This document shows, in pieces, positions 11,401-23,000 of a stretch of DNA of 64,000 nt. The translations under genes were made by a program, and so were the position numbers. The first letter of the stretch is position 1. Every line of letters begins with the position of its first letter. This DNA comes from Hydractinia symbiolongicarpus (taxonomy: Eukaryota; Cnidaria; Hydrozoa; Anthoathecata; Hydractiniidae): assembly GCF_029227915.1 (NCBI RefSeq), contig NC_079883.1, positions 22,878,001 through 22,942,000 of the forward strand, given 5' to 3'. The notes below the pieces were generated by a model. The model ran no database searches and was not told where the DNA came from. It saw only the letters and a program-made list of their open reading frames with translations.

Positions 11401-14400
11401 CAGTAACTACTGTAGCCAAAGTTCAGTACATTTTTTAAATTAACAAAAAATAATTTCTACAGAAAAATGTATGGATGGTTACTTTTTATCATAAAAGACA
11501 GACAATTTTTTTTGTTGGAGGAGGAGGAGGATAATTGGGTAGTTCCTGGGGCAAAGCCCAGAGGTAGACCGAGAAAGACTTGGCAGGAGGTTATAAGGAC
11601 AGACTTGATACAGAGGAAGTCGAGTTTAGATCTAACACAGTCTAGATCAGATTGGAAGAGGGTCATTATTATACCCTGTCGAGCCCATGCTTGCATGGAA
11701 AACGGACGTTAAGCCGAGAATGATGATTATGATGATGATGATGTTTGGAGCAGTTAATTATTTGTATATAGCATAGGTATATAATAATGTGTGCATAAAT
11801 ACTATACACTTATTAATATTACATTTCAGAGTATATTTGTGAGTAATTTGTTTGTATCATCACATTTTCGTTTCTTTAGAGGCAATAAACTGTTTAGAAC
11901 TAGCTATCGAGATATTCACAGAGATGGTAAGTCTTGCAGGTTTCAACTTTCTGCATTTAAAATAAATCGTTTGCTTGTTTAACAACAAGATCACAAACTT
12001 TGTCTCTGCTACATCTTGATGGCGTGTACCTGAACTATACAGTACTTTAAGAAAAGTGTTTGCGGAAGAAACTTTTGCAGTTTTCAGAAAATTCTAAAAA
12101 CTTTAATCCCACAAAAAAGTAAGGTCAATCGCGAACCACAAATTTTTTTCCCTGCAAATGTGCAAATTAAAATTGGTCTCTAAAATGTGTTTGCTATAAA
12201 ACAAATGTGCAAAAACTAGTTGGAAATATAGAAATATATATATGGAAATATGGATCTGGATATGGAAAATAGATAAATACATATGGAAATATATCAAACA
12301 TTTTGTAGCATTGCAACATTTTTTTCCCTGTAAAATGCAAAGATTTTGCTGTAAAACTAACCCACAGAAGTTTTTTTTTTTCTGCAAACACTTTTTCCCT
12401 TAAAGTAATAAAAAAACTTATTTTTGTTTTTTCTAAAAAAACCTCCAAAATCCCCACTACCTTTACTGACCTAGACTCCAAATTAAGACTCAATGGATCA
12501 AGTGCCCTTTTATCTGCTTGATAACAAATAATAGTAAATAGAATGTCTATAATACCCGTATACGCCTTTCTGTCATGCAAAATGGTACTGCAAAGAGCGA
12601 GACGCACACAATTGGTTATAAAAAGAATGAGCGAACCTCTGGATATTTTAATGGGCCACAGACTAGTGACTATAAATTCATTCAAACATTTTTTTTATAG
12701 GGGAGGTTCTCAATAGCAGCCAAGCATCATGTTACTATAGCTGAAATATACGAGTCCAACGTTATGGACGTTGAAAAGGTGAGAGATACCTCGCTGAAAT
12801 TAACCGAAAAGTAAAGCAACTTAATTTAGTTTCTTGTGTCATTTTTATAAAATTAACACTCCTAATATATAATTTTTTCTTAGGCTATTATTCATTTCAC
12901 CCAAGCTGCAGATTATTACAAAGGTGAAGAATCTAGCAGGTAAACTCCCTTTTTTGTAAAGTTTGTTTTATTTTCCAAAACCTGAAATTGTCATAAGATT
13001 TTTCAATTATGACGATTTTTGTTCTTCTTTTTGTTTTAATATGTGTACCTTGACTAATATTTTTGTTGTTTTGGTGGTTCTACCCAAGACTCCCTAATAT
13101 CTCTACGTCTGAAGTCCTGTATTCGTTGAGCACAGATAGAATTTCTGTCCTTGTATCTGTTTGACCAAAAAACTAGGCAGAAATAATATACAAAAATCAA
13201 AATGTTTAAATAAGAATTTTACAAAAATTGTCATAGGGAAACCTGGGATTGCCATGGAAATTTTTTTCCTGGCAAATGCCGAGCGCCTTGCTTCCCTTTA
13301 AAAAGAACCGAACGAACTCAATACATTAAGGTTTAGAATAGGGACCTGAAATCACAGGAAAGTTGTTAGTCTTTATTTTTTGGATTAAAGCCCAGGGTAA
13401 AGGCGAGTCGTATTTGACAATCCTTTTTAAAGGTTCTGATTTGGCTATTAAAATGTAGCCTGTGTTTCTGGCAATAGGCAGCGAATCAGTCGAACCTCGT
13501 GTTATTAAAGATTTCTCTTACCCACTTTATTTTTTTCTAGCTCTGCAAACAAGTGTTTACTAAAAGTAGCCATGTATTCAGCACAACAGGAAAATTATAT
13601 AAAAGCTATTAGTATTTATGAAGAGGTGAGTATTTCATTTCGTATTTTCACTGTGGGATGACTGTGTTAAGTTCAAAAAGGCAAGGTTGTTGTATGAACA
13701 CGTATCGCATGCAACACGCATGCGCCAAAAATTTTCCCATGGCTTAGTGTCTTCCTGCCTGTTAGAAGCTATCGACGACAGCAGTTTGATTGTCAAGAAA
13801 ATTACTAACCTGGTGTTACCCTAACGGAATTAATTTTCGCGAATTTTGCAAGTTTTTGTCAATTTCGCGAAAATTAGTTCCTGGGACAATTATTGGAGAA
13901 CTCGCTATTCGCGAAATTTGCGAAAAATTAATTCCCGTAAAATTTGGATTTTTTTGCCTGTTTGAAAATGATTGACACTAATTTTTTTATTTACTGATAT
14001 TATCTAGAGCTAGATATATTGGAAATTTCAACTTCAGCAGTTTTTTTATGTCTCCCACATAAATCTGGAATGGTAAAGTTTTGGAATACCTTTCCAAGAA
14101 ACTCATTCCAAGTAGAAAATTATTTTGATGATGTCAAAGGGATCAGAAATGACGTCAGACTTATCTAAATTGGCCATTTTCCCTATTTTCAAATATACTT
14201 TAATTTCTCACGTGTTACTGATGCTACCACCTTCAATCTTGGTGAATTGTGTACCAAAAAATGATTTAATATTAATTAAAAAGAATTATAATGACGTCAT
14301 TGACATCAAAAATGACGTCATATTTGCGGGAAAATAATATTCACGATACAGATAAAAATATCTGATTTTCTAGAAATATTTTTTTAATTAAACGTGGTGC

Positions 14401-16506
14401 ATATGAGCACTATTGCATTTAAAGATGTTTGTTGTAAGGAAAAGAAATATTAGGACTTGCCAACTAATTTAATTTCGTTGAGGTAGTTGAACGACCTGTA
14501 TAATCCTTCTACATAGTTCTTTTTTGGACGAGCTACATATTCTTAAATATCTGAAAGAAAGTCCTCATTGTTGCTGGACTTTTTTCTGCTTTATTAATGT
14601 CAAAACTCTTGATGGCGCGTGGCCTTGTCGTTATGGCGTTCGCTTCGTAATCACAAGGTCCGTGGTTCCGTCCACAGCACGGGCAAGTGTAGCAAGTGTC
14701 TTTACCACAGCTACGGGTCAACCCATGCCATGTGAGGGAAATTGGGTAGGCTAGCCGGTGTATACCTAATGTATACATTCCGAACACAGGACCCGATTAA
14801 TAACAGTGTCTTCAACACTGAAGTGGCTTTATCCTATACACATATCGGGAATAATAATAATAATAATGATTCGTTTAGGTAGCTGCAGTTTCTTTGGAGA
14901 GTTCACTGTTAAAATATAGCGCACGAGAATACCTCTTTAAATCATCGTTATGTCAGATGTGTGTAGACATGGCTACCGCGGAAAGTGCTATTGAGAAATA
15001 CTGCCACATGTTTCCAGCTTTTGAAGATTCGAGAGAAATGAAACTACTCCAGGTGAGCATTTTTGATTAGAGGCTAGGGTGGATTGACTAAGACCGGGAA
15101 AACTGCTTATAGATATTTAAATGTACTTTTACATCGTGACTTTGAAAACTTGGGTAATAAAAAAACGAAGTCTATTCTCTGAGCTAATCAATTAAAGCGT
15201 TTCTAGTTATTGATATTATTAAGCACTGATCTTGCTTTTCCTCATTTACTACATGCTTACTATAAGCATATGCTACGTATAATAACAAAGCCATATTTGC
15301 GTGATTTAAAAGTCTTATCCCTACAGCTTTGTTCTATGAAAAGTGAGCAATTTTCTTCCATTTACAAGTTAGCCGTTTTGTTAAGTAAACCAGTAATGTT
15401 TTCAAATTTTCCAGGGCTGATAAAAAAATATGTACTACACGTTTTTTTAAGAGCCTAGTTTATATGAACGCCCGAGGTCAAGTCAAGCCTGAATTCTTCA
15501 TTTCTTTTATTTAATTGGTTTTATATAGTTCACAGACTAATTTACACCAACTCTTTCATTTATTACAAATCAAATATTCCGAGTTTAAAGTTATTCTGGA
15601 ACAATTATTATTGAACTGGTTCTTGTTTCTTTTTATTAGTATTCTTGTACATTTTCAATCCTAAAAAATACTTGAAACTTGACCATTTTTTCTCTTAATT
15701 TCGGGACAGCACAAATAAGAAGTTCAAAGAAACCGGCCCCATTTGAAATTTAGATGCTCCCATAAAAAATATAGGGATCCTAGCCTGAAATACGCATATT
15801 TTTGTGCAGTTTTGAAAAAAGAAATTTTGATAATTTTTATTGCGTGAATCGTGAAAAGGACTTCAGAATTTTATTCTGTAACACAAACGTTGCGAAACGT
15901 ATTTAATTTTGTGTGATTTCTTACAATCTTGGGGTATTCTGAATTTTCGTTTCTTTCTTATTAATAGAAATTAATGGAAGCACACAAAGAAGAAAGCGCT
16001 GATAACTTCACAGAAGCTGTAAGTGTTTTTGTTGTTGTTTGATACTTTACCACTTCTTGCATGTTACTAGATAATCTTCTCACATCTTCTTCGCTAGCTA
16101 TTCTGCATAAAGCCGTCCTTTAACCAATTGAAACGCTGCATTCACTCAATTTAAGAACTGCATAAAACCCTTCAACCAATTGAAGCACTTCATTAAGTCC
16201 TTATTTTAACTAATTAAAATATTGCATTAAATCCTTATTTAACCAATTAAAGTACTGTATTAAACACTTTTTTAACCAATGAAAGCACCGCATTAAATCC
16301 TTATTTCAAACAATTAAAATATTGCATTAATTTTTCTTTAATTAATTAAAACCGTACATTAGAACACACTCGTCTTGTCATTCAGCCAACGTGTTCTTTT
16401 ATAGGTACGTGAATACGATGCTATCTCTCGTCTCGATCAATGGTACACGACTATATTACTTAGGATAAAGAATACACTGAGTGATGGGGATATGGATTTA
16501 CGCTAA
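8410..16506 (+). CDS. NAPA: Alpha-soluble NSF attachment protein (alpha-SNAP), ten exons, complete
   Basis: Alpha-SNAP is the cytosolic adaptor that coats SNARE bundles and recruits and stimulates the ATPase NSF, so that SNAREs are pulled apart after membrane fusion. Exons: 8410-8498, 9797-9876, 10310-10429, 11880-11926, 12701-12778, 12884-12939, 13541-13625, 14879-15052, 15968-16018, 16405-16506. All introns are GT-AG, phases agree, and the 882-base CDS gives 293 aa, close to the usual 295. Visible hallmarks are the N-terminal membrane-touching loop [10 protein letters not shown] (about residues 22-30), the SNAP/TPR-like helices with [38 protein letters not shown] and [10 protein letters not shown], and the C-terminal DLR, whose leucine is known to be needed to stimulate NSF. 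The start follows the family N-terminus and the splice acceptor at 8389. Introns hold many mobile fragments. The polyadenylation site is not clear. Confidence 0.97.
9205..9475 (+). repeat. Dispersed repeat, copy 2, in alpha-SNAP intron 1
   Basis: The counterpart of 7700-8035 in the same orientation, so the two copies flank the first coding exon. They are clearly diverged, so the duplication is not recent. Confidence 0.75.
10854..10959. mobile_element. hAT-like MITE with CAGGG termini, 106 bp
   Basis: The termini CAGGGCTTCCACCGA and TCGGTGGAAACCCTG form a 15-base inverted repeat with one mismatch. CAGGG ends are typical of hAT elements. Inside, a GTCAGGGAAAGTCAGGAAAT-like block occurs twice. 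I could not make out an 8-bp target duplication. It lies in intron 3 of alpha-SNAP. Confidence 0.7.
11490..11745 (+). mobile_element. LINE 3' end (reverse transcriptase C-terminus plus GAT tail), 5'-truncated
   Basis: The plus strand encodes the tail typical of many non-LTR retrotransposon proteins: [18 protein letters not shown] followed by SDWKRVI and [11 protein letters not shown]. The stop is followed by a (GATGAT)n microsatellite at about 11721-11741, as at the 3' end of such elements. Only the last part of the element is present, as expected after incomplete reverse transcription. It sits in alpha-SNAP intron 3, in the sense orientation. The clade cannot be fixed from so short a piece. 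Confidence 0.75.
13822..13940. repeat. Short TIR element rich in TTCGCGAA, in alpha-SNAP intron 7
   Basis: GGAATTAATTTTCGCGAATT at the left pairs imperfectly with GCGAAAAATTAATTCCC at the right; TTTCGCGAAAAT also occurs inside. Similar pieces lie at 16815-16985 and 17215-17285. Probably a MITE family. Confidence 0.6.
14611..14868 (+). repeat. SINE family B in alpha-SNAP intron 7
   Basis: A tRNA-like head (GTGGCCTTGTCGTTATGGCG, box A; GTGGTTCCGTCC, box B) is followed by a core containing CATGCCATGTGAGGGAAATT and a unique 3' part ending in a (TAA)n tail at 14849-14867. The head differs from family A but the core is shared with it. The element ends about ten bases before exon 8, so the splice acceptor TTCGTTTAG directly follows the tail. 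Confidence 0.8.
16123..16360 (+). repeat. 33-bp tandem repeat, about six to seven diverged units
   Basis: Units are built on AACCAATTGAAGCACTGCAT followed by TAAATCCTTATTT, recurring near 16177, 16208, 16240, 16274 and 16307. The array lies in the last intron of alpha-SNAP. Confidence 0.75.
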
Positions 16507-19500
16507 CGATAATAGATGGAAATAATATGCTGACGAGCCTGTGTCAAGGCGCTTCAAGTTCTTTATTGCCTCAACTGATTTGTACCTCCTAACTTTCCGT
16601 ACCATATCCAGAAAGAATGTATTTAAGAATCCCAAAATTTTCCTTTTTAATCACGAAACAATATTATTGACTTCTTCCTGAACATCGCTTTTTCGGTGTT
16701 AAATATTTTGGCTACAATTTCTCTTGGGTATCTTTTACTGCTATTTTAATTATGAGGTCTTCTAGCAAGGAAGTGTAATTTTTTATTTCATTGTAACATT
16801 GGCAACTTGTATAACCAAATTCGCGAAAGTGTATTTCCGCAAAACATATATTTTTTTTGCAAGAGAAACAAATTTCCTGCGAGTGAAAGGCAACAAGCCT
16901 AAAATTAAATGTCTTGAGGGAATAAATTTTCGCGTGTTACAGTTAAAAGGAAATATTTTGCGGTTGTTTAATTTTCGCGAATAGCTGTTAAAGTTCAGAT
17001 AGAAATTTTGTTTTCGCCTTGCCGTAATTTCTGTAGGTACAACGAAGATATACTGATTCCCAAGTGATTAAGATAGCCTTTACATGGGGTTTGTTGCTCT
17101 TATCTAGTCTTTATAAATGTTTATATGATTTCGGGCGAAATAAAACTAATTTCAGTGTTGATTTTATTTTGCGGTGTAAAATCTGATTTTGGGCCCCGTA
17201 ATAGGCTACCTAAGAGAAGTAATTTTCGCAAACTCGCGAAATTTTGCTCTCTTTTTCTCTGATTCGCGAAAATTATTAATCTCAAAAAGTCTAGTATAGA
17301 AATGTTTTCCATGTTGAAAATAATTTAAAATTGTATTCATTTTTTATTCAAAAAGTAAAAATCGATTAAAAAAATTCCGCATTCAAGAAAACAAGCTAAC
17401 GCAAAAAAGAAGGTTTATTTGTTGTTAATTTAATGATTTTTCGTTGGAGACAATTCTAAGATTATATATTTTTGTTTTATAAATATCGTAAAAAAAAAAC
17501 AAATGAATACTGATTGTTACCATCTTTTTTCATTGTCTTCTAGTGAACTTCTGAATTTCCAGATTTTTAAATCCAAGGTATTGTGTCTGGTTATCAAGTT
17601 ACTACAGGTAAACCATGCCGCATATTTATGCGGACCGCTTAGTACAGGTTTACAACAAGTTGTAAATCCGCCAGTCAAGCTGTCACACCGATACAGAACT
17701 TTCAGTGTAATGTATTTGTTTAGGAAATAACTCTTGCAACAAGCTGAAATAAATAAAACAGGCTAAAACCTACACCGTCATAGCTGTAAACAATCGGGTG
17801 GCATGAAATTAAAACAGCATACAAACTATTGTAATCCCGAGTCTCGCTGTCCCTTATATCCAAAAGAGAAAAAAATCCCTGGCATCGAGATTGAGGGATT
17901 CAGGCTAGCAAGCATTCTGTTTCAGGTTTCCAATAGCCGAAAAAAAAACTTTAACGTTCATTTTTTACATAATTTATATAAAAAGGTGCCAAATATTGCC
18001 TAAAAATTCGACTGCGGATAATCTTACGAAAATTATATCTTCCCAATTATTAATATTTTATAGAAATTTAAGGTGTAGTTTTGAGTGATAGCCAACATTG
18101 AAATCTCTGTGAGGCATGGAGTGAAATTTCAATAGACAATTTCATAAACTTAATAAGAGTTTTTAATAAAAAACGGCAGGGGTGGCAATTTGCCTCTCAG
18201 ACCGAATATGGTTGGTATAGACACTGGTGGATAGCCTGTGGATAAATACATGGGTTGGCCCGTCCCTGGTATATAGCATTTGCTATTTGCTATTTAATAA
18301 GGGCCGTAAACACGACAGAAAACTGCGCAGAGACAGAGACGACTATTATTATTGAAAGAGATAATACTAGTTCTGAACTAAAATAAATGAATGGTTTAAA
18401 ACATTAAAAATTAAAGTTTGGTCTAGTACGTATTTTTTAAAGCATTTGCAACATGCAATATTAAATTCTGTGAATGAAAAAAAGATAATTCATTATTCAA
18501 ATAATTTTAGCCTTTTTTTTCCTGCTCATGCAAGTGTTTCTGCGCAATGCACGAAGCAATGACTGATTTAAAGAGATTCACTACTTTGTGCTACAAATGC
18601 ACGAAATTGAAAAGCTCAAAATATGTACGACATAGAATGAATTTAAGCGCGGGGGTGGGAGGGGATGGGCTTACCATTAGCTAGGGTAGGGTGTACATTT
18701 AACAACTTTTTCAATAACTTGGACTCTTTGTTTATGATTTGTTAGATATTGGTTAAAATCACAATGGCGAATTTTTAAAAACAGAAAGAGCATAATTTCC
18801 CTCTAAACCATGAGATGAATATGGAAATTATACAAGTTGTATATGTTTCTTGATAAAACATTTTGACTAAGTTTTTACAACTATTTCATTTGTTTTTCCA
18901 GATTGTTATAGTTTTAATCAACCTCGTACCCAGGAGGGCTTGTTACGTTTTCCTGAAAAGACATGAGGATGAGTTTAGACTTTAATACGATACGCAAACT
19001 ATTATTTTGGGGGTGGGAGAATTTTTCAAAAAATTATTAAAAATAAATTACGCTGAAGCCATCATTCTGTCTCGAATCGCACTTTTTTGTTTAAGCTTCG
19101 TGATTTTTCAAGAAATCGATATTTTGAGTCGTAAATAATTCATAAAGTGATTCTTAGAGTCAACCCGAAAAATATTTTTTGACATTTTGTTACAACATGT
19201 ACTCGACATGCTGTCAAAGAGCTCGCTTTCACATTTTTTTTGCTTGTACGTCAGTATTCTGAACGTGAGGTCAATAACGCTATCCCCTGAATTGTTTGAG
19301 TGTCATTCAGTTTGGTAGATTGCAATATAACCTTGTTATCTTATCGTTGGTGTTGCTAAATATCCATGGTATGAGGAGTAACAGCATTTAAAACTAGGAA
19401 TGACGCATTGAAGAAATAATAAATATGATAGCAAAATAGCATTCCGTTTATACCCTTTGACAATACGCCTACACTTTTTTGTTTGTGAGTACAGGTGCGT

Positions 19501-20043
19501 CAGTATTGTTGCTCGGTCCCAGACCCTAGGAACAAAACAAAATAGCAACTCTCACAAGAGAAATCAATTTAAAACATCCGAAGTATTTTCAGGAATGAGA
19601 TTTGATAAAAAAAACGCATCAGAGATTCGTCTATCCCAATTCGTAATTCTAATCCAGGCTAATTTTTTTTTTTTTTTTCATTTAATTTTTTTCAACATTT
19701 TGCATTTTTAACGACGGTGAAGAGCTACAAGATGATGCTTAATAACGCTGCTGCCATATTGCAAAATGATTTACGTTAGTTGATATACGTTACCAGAGTA
19801 ACATATGTAAACAAAACTGTATGTGTATGCGAAAAACGACTTTTACAGAAGAAATTCTTGTATCGAAACTGCTTACTAACATCGGGCCTGACGCAACAAG
19901 TAATAAGAAACATGAACAGTTAATTGCGGTCAGCCAAAAATTTTAATTTTTGATTACTCTTTTTCGAAAATAGTCTCTGTATTAAATATAGTTTTCATTG
20001 TGAAAAGATATTCTTCATATTGAGTACGAACCTACGAAGTGCA
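16507..20043. other. Intergenic stretch between alpha-SNAP and the first PAN-type gene
   Basis: The alpha-SNAP 3' UTR starts here. Candidate AATAAA signals at 16921 and 17139 lie in or near repeats, so neither is assigned. TTCGCGAA-rich pieces occur at 16815-16985 and 17215-17285, a remnant of the TTAA element at 18055-18212, and a CAACCTCGTACCCAG fragment, matching the MITE end at 20692, near 18919. No further gene recognised. Confidence 0.5.
18055..18212 (+). repeat. Degenerate end of the TTAA-flanked element family
   Basis: Similar to the right part of the element at 30755-31498. Shared pieces include TAGTTTTGAGTxATxGCCAA, a run ending in AAAAACGGCAGGGG and the terminal AGACCGAATATGGTT, against GGACCGAATAGGGTT in the better copy. 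Strongly diverged. Confidence 0.5.
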
Positions 20044-23000
20044 ATGGCATCAAAAATGGCGCTCTTATTTTTAACACTGTTGATATGTATTGTATGTATT
20101 AGCAAAGGAGAGATACTACGATTGTCTGAATGCAACAAGTTTTATGCTGTCTTTGATGTTGTATTCAACAATTTTCTACTGATAAATACGACATATTCTT
20201 TGGTTAGAAACGTCGAGCTGAATAGATGCTTGATCATATGCATGCAATATCCAAAATGCAAATCATTCAGCTACATGTTTCATCACTCACAATGCCGAAT
20301 ACACCATTCCACTAGAACTGACACTGGAAGTAACTTACAAAAGGAAAATGGATGGACACACTATGAAACCAATGAGAATGCAACGAACGTGAGTAGTTTA
20401 GAATGTTTTTTAAGGCCTTATTTGTTCATGTGGATGAAATAATGTGTTTGATAATAATATTGTCCATGGACACCACGGAGCTCTGCAAAAAATTGTTTTA
20501 ATTTTATATATACCTGATATTTACTTGTTCCTTTCAAAGGCAAAATGATATTTAAAACTTTTAGTATTTGTCGGTTATCACCTACATCCCCCAACATTAA
20601 CTCTATTGGGTGCAATCTCAAGTACCAAATAAATACAATAAATCCAATAAATATGTATAAATATATCCAATATATTAAATTGTATGCATGTCAACCTCGT
20701 CCCCAGGCCCATTTTTCCCTTTTTGACGATCTCGGACGGCGAGAAGAAGTTTCTTCGCGCCGTCTTGGATATCAAAAAAGCGAAAAATTGCCCTGGGAAC
20801 GAGGTTGTATGCATGTGCAACCAATTGATCAGGCTACAACTGTTCATAGATTTGCGATCTGGAATCTAGGTTTATACACGTTTAGCAAAATTTCAACTCT
20901 TGTAAAAAATCCTGACTTGAAAAATATTTTTCCATGTTTGTTTTGCTTTTTGTGAAAATCATTAAAAACTTTAAACTTGACATAGTTTTTATTATTATTA
21001 TTTTTATTATGTTTTAGCAATTCTCAGCCTCAATTTTCTTATAAGTTGTTTTTGAAAGAAACAACTTGCATACGTCAGGATGGTCGTTAAACGACGTGTA
21101 AAATTCCATAGAAACTTCAATGAGAATATATTTATTTCATTTAAGGAGAGATAAAAATAAAAATTTTTATGTTTACTGAACCTAAAAGTAGGCAGACCCA
21201 TTCTGTATAAACACTTACGAGAAATTCTTACGTCAGTCCTTGATTAAACTTTAATGATAATAAAAATAAAAAGCACGTAAGTATTCACTTGTTAAAGTTT
21301 TATAACTGTAAGCGGTTCAATTGAATTTTTAGTGCGTGAACCTCCCATTTCAAAAACAAACCTCGTTCCCAGAGCATTTTGTTTTTACGATTAATAGAGG
21401 CGAAAAGGTCTTCGCATACGTTGCTCATATGACTGCTAGTAATTTATAATTATTAGAAAAAAATTTATGCACGTTGCTCTGCTATATAATATACCTGTCA
21501 TGGACGGTTGTTGGATGGTGGATGAATTATGGTAATAAAGAGGAAAGCTTAGATTTCGCAGCATTAGAAAAGCTTATTCGAAAAATTTATAGCTTTGCAT
21601 GGTATAAACAATACATATGTTATAAGGTAGACCAAAAATAAAATGATCACATACGGAACCAAACTAACATTCTAACAAATGTGTGAAAGAGAAAAATCTG
21701 TACTTCCTAAATGTTTATGTTGGTGAAGGAACAAGAATAAACCGTCTTAAACGTTTAAAAATTAGGTGAGCGAAAAACGCACTGTAGATGTCTATAAAAC
21801 AAGGTTTCAATAAGACATATTTACATATTTAAAATGGCATTAACCTATTTTAGACGACTTATGAAGTTTTTAAAATAAATCCTTTAAAAGACGTTTTTAT
21901 TAAAAAGAGATTTAAACATGTCTTTAAAGATTCTGTTTGATTTAAGTTTATCTAATCAGTAACTAAGTAATGTAAAGAAATGTCTGAGGTATGCCAGTTT
22001 ATTTTTTTTATTTAGGTCGGCCCAGTTTGTGAAGAAAGAAAACCATGCAAATGTGGGAAATGTGTGGATACATGTGATGAGACAGGCTTCAAATGTGAGG
22101 GTAAGAACTACGAAAAAACTATTAGACTGGAAATACACGCCAAGTTGATTAAGTCAAGTGTCCTCCTAACGAAAATTAACACTATTTGACAATTAAATGC
22201 TTTATGGACAATGTACTACTCCCTTATCGGTTTTATAACGCTGTCGCTTATCTGGTTACATTTCAAAGATAATTTTTTGGCCTCATACATTTATACACCG
22301 GAACATTTATACATTTATACACTGGAATCGTTTCTTTTAAGATCTTTATTTTAGAGGTTTCATTAATCGGTATGTTTGTCACAAGCCATCGCGCTTCTCC
22401 AGTGGTTTTGATTTTACTAACTCATCAATTTGGTGCTTTACTTTTAATTTTCTTAATTCAACCCTACTCTCTTACAGGACAATTAAAAATCATGCCTCAA
22501 ATGATAACCGACCGCAATATCAAATGCTGATGTCCATCGTCTGGCATATATTTTTGTCGATATTTGCTGCTTGGAAATATTTAAGATAAGGATACACGAA
22601 ACACCTATTACCCGAGTAGAGAATAATGTCTATATTTCCTAAAAAGCGAAATAAAAGATAAATATGTTCTGAAAGTTAGAGGATTTTCCTATGGGATAGT
22701 GTTATTTTGTCCTAAGATAATCAATTGGGAAGACGTAAAAAATTATCAAACACACTTTTCGGGCTGCCGTTTGAAAGTTCGCGAAAGTTCGCAAGAAATT
22801 ATTTTTAAACCGTTGCGGGAATTTAATTTGTGAATGAGATGTGAAAATTCTGCTTAAAACAATAGAGAAAAATATATCTACCAATTATGTCTCCCACATT
22901 TCATTCAGTCCATACCGATAACTATCACCTTGGTGGTTGAGACCTTGCATACTGGATTTATACTTTAATCTCAAGCAATATTTTTTATTACAGTCATAAG

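Noticed and set aside
12194-12685. 163-codon minus-strand frame in alpha-SNAP intron 4
   Set aside because: Low-complexity AT-rich composition, no domain, opposite strand within an intron.
20020-20043. Start of PAN-type gene copy 1 at TTG 20020
   Set aside because: Non-ATG. The ATG at 20044 puts the signal peptide at the very N-terminus, as expected for a secreted protein.
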